From: Anopheles merus
Lineage: Eukaryota; Arthropoda; Insecta; Diptera; Culicidae
Reading direction: 5' to 3'
Assembly (NCBI RefSeq): GCF_017562075.2
Contig: NC_054082.1
Location: forward strand, 56,710,136-56,774,135
Length of the DNA: 64,000 nucleotides
Position 1 is the stretch's first letter. Every line of letters starts with the position of its first letter. Shown in pieces: positions 63,048-64,000 of this stretch. The translations under genes and the position numbers were made by a program. The notes beneath the pieces are model-generated. The model saw only the letters and a list, made by a program, of their open reading frames with translations. It was not told the DNA's origin and made no database searches.

Positions 63048-63835
63048 AACTCTTGCGCCTAATTTATGTCATGCTTTACATCAGACATGTGTAACATTTC
63101 AGGCTTCCTGGCCTGTTCTTTAAACCAAATATCCCAGTACCTTCACATATTGATCGAGGATATTCTTGAGTTATCATGTTAAAATTCCAGATTAACATAC
63201 TTTGTCTGTTCTATTCGAGCCAAAAAGCTCAAAACCATCAAAGTTGAAAATCAGGCAATTGATGATATACTAATGATAAAATGGATAAAAGTGCTATGAA
63301 TAAAAATGCCATATACTAATGATAAAATGGATAAAAGTGCACATCTTGTGGACAAGATGTAGAAATAATTAAACTCTATTCTAAGAGACAATTTTTAAAA
63401 ATCGTTTTTTCCTTTGTACCTGTTTTATCTTCTTATATGCATAGGTAAAGCTACTTCGTAATTTTTAGTAGATTTTGAAATTCCCTTTACTATTGCAGCT
63501 AGAGTAAATTTACTGAATAAACTGACCCTAAAACGAATTAATTCTTGCGGTAACGCTATCTGCCTCGCTATTAATTGTCATCTAAGGAAATCAGTGTTTT
63601 TCTACATTGGCCTGGATTTTTTTCTTATACAGCAGGTCGAATTGATTTTTATACTATACCATGCACCTCTCAGTGAATAATTACATTTGAAGAAAGGAAG
63701 TACCTAACGAGCCTAACAAGCAGGCCCTTCAATACCTAGGAAAGTTGTTTTTAATTACCGCCTCTAATTTACTAAAGTTAATCTGTTTTAAAATCATATC
63801 ATCTAGATATCATCAGGAATATAATCAAATTAAAA
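63048..63835. other. Intergenic, one short local duplication
   Basis: A ~30-bp phrase (ATACTAATGATAAAATGGAT and the AAAAGTGC that follows) occurs twice near 63,265 and 63,310. Otherwise nothing recognised. Confidence 0.45.
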
Positions 63836-63841
63836 TTATTA

Positions 63842-64000
63842 TGCCTTGGGCTACAGATAAACCAGGCAAAGACCAAACTGATGGTGGCAACATCAGTGTC
63901 GCTACCAACAACCAATGCAAACTTACCTAGGCGTGACGTACAGATAGGTGAACGCACTTTTGAAGTCGTCAACACAATTCACCTATCTTGGGTCAAAGGT
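63842..64000 (+). mobile_element. Non-LTR reverse transcriptase fragment, cut by the window edge
   Basis: The frame starting LGLQINQAKTKLMVAT (from 63,845) matches the RT motif 'GLxINxxKTKxM' that follows the catalytic site in non-LTR elements. DVQIGERTFEVVNTIHLSW further on matches the usual 'IGxxxFEVVxxFxYLG' stretch. It differs from the CR1 element at 1.3-5.7 kb at these sites, so this is another clade (RTE- or I/Jockey-like). Homology fades upstream of about 63,842, so it is 5' truncated or decayed, and it continues past 64,000. Confidence 0.6.

Overview
The window looks like nuclear DNA of a mosquito, most likely Anopheles. The reasons are an AT-rich background full of small transposons, eukaryotic splice signals and polyadenylation hexamers, a CR1-type retrotransposon of the T1/Q style, and many copies of a tRNA-derived element that I recognise as SINE200-like. 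There are no operons or bacterial features. Host coding sequence is sparse. All names come from reading the sequence; no database search was made.

Layout. About 1.3-5.7 kb is a nearly full-length CR1-clade non-LTR retrotransposon: ORF1 has a PHD finger, and ORF2 has an APE endonuclease followed by reverse transcriptase. It carries one single-base frame break. From 5.7 to 54 kb the DNA is mostly non-coding and studded with SINE copies, many with clean target-site duplications (TSDs). It also holds hAT-type non-autonomous elements (one with a perfect 8-bp TSD), a small element with ~53-bp inverted repeats, a decayed CR1 copy interrupted by another insertion, and simple repeats including a 174-bp TA tract.

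Within this DNA I see several short stretches with strong splice sites and a single open frame. Four on the plus strand (10.1, 11.0, 19.4 and 23.1 kb) have mutually compatible splice phases. They may be exons of one long-intron gene, possibly continuing to a 3' end near 48-51 kb. These are predictions from splice signals only, and the product is not recognised. Weaker minus-strand candidates lie at 36.3-36.8 and 48.3-48.5 kb.

The one clear host gene is at 55,061-57,429 (+). It encodes a type I membrane mucin: signal peptide, small cysteine-containing ectodomain, about 400 residues of Thr/Ser-rich stalk, one transmembrane helix and a cytoplasmic tail. Its frame is broken by one base at a T4 run near 56,435. 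From 57.4 kb to the end the DNA is non-coding with a SINE copy and a hAT fragment. The window ends inside a second, different non-LTR reverse-transcriptase fragment.
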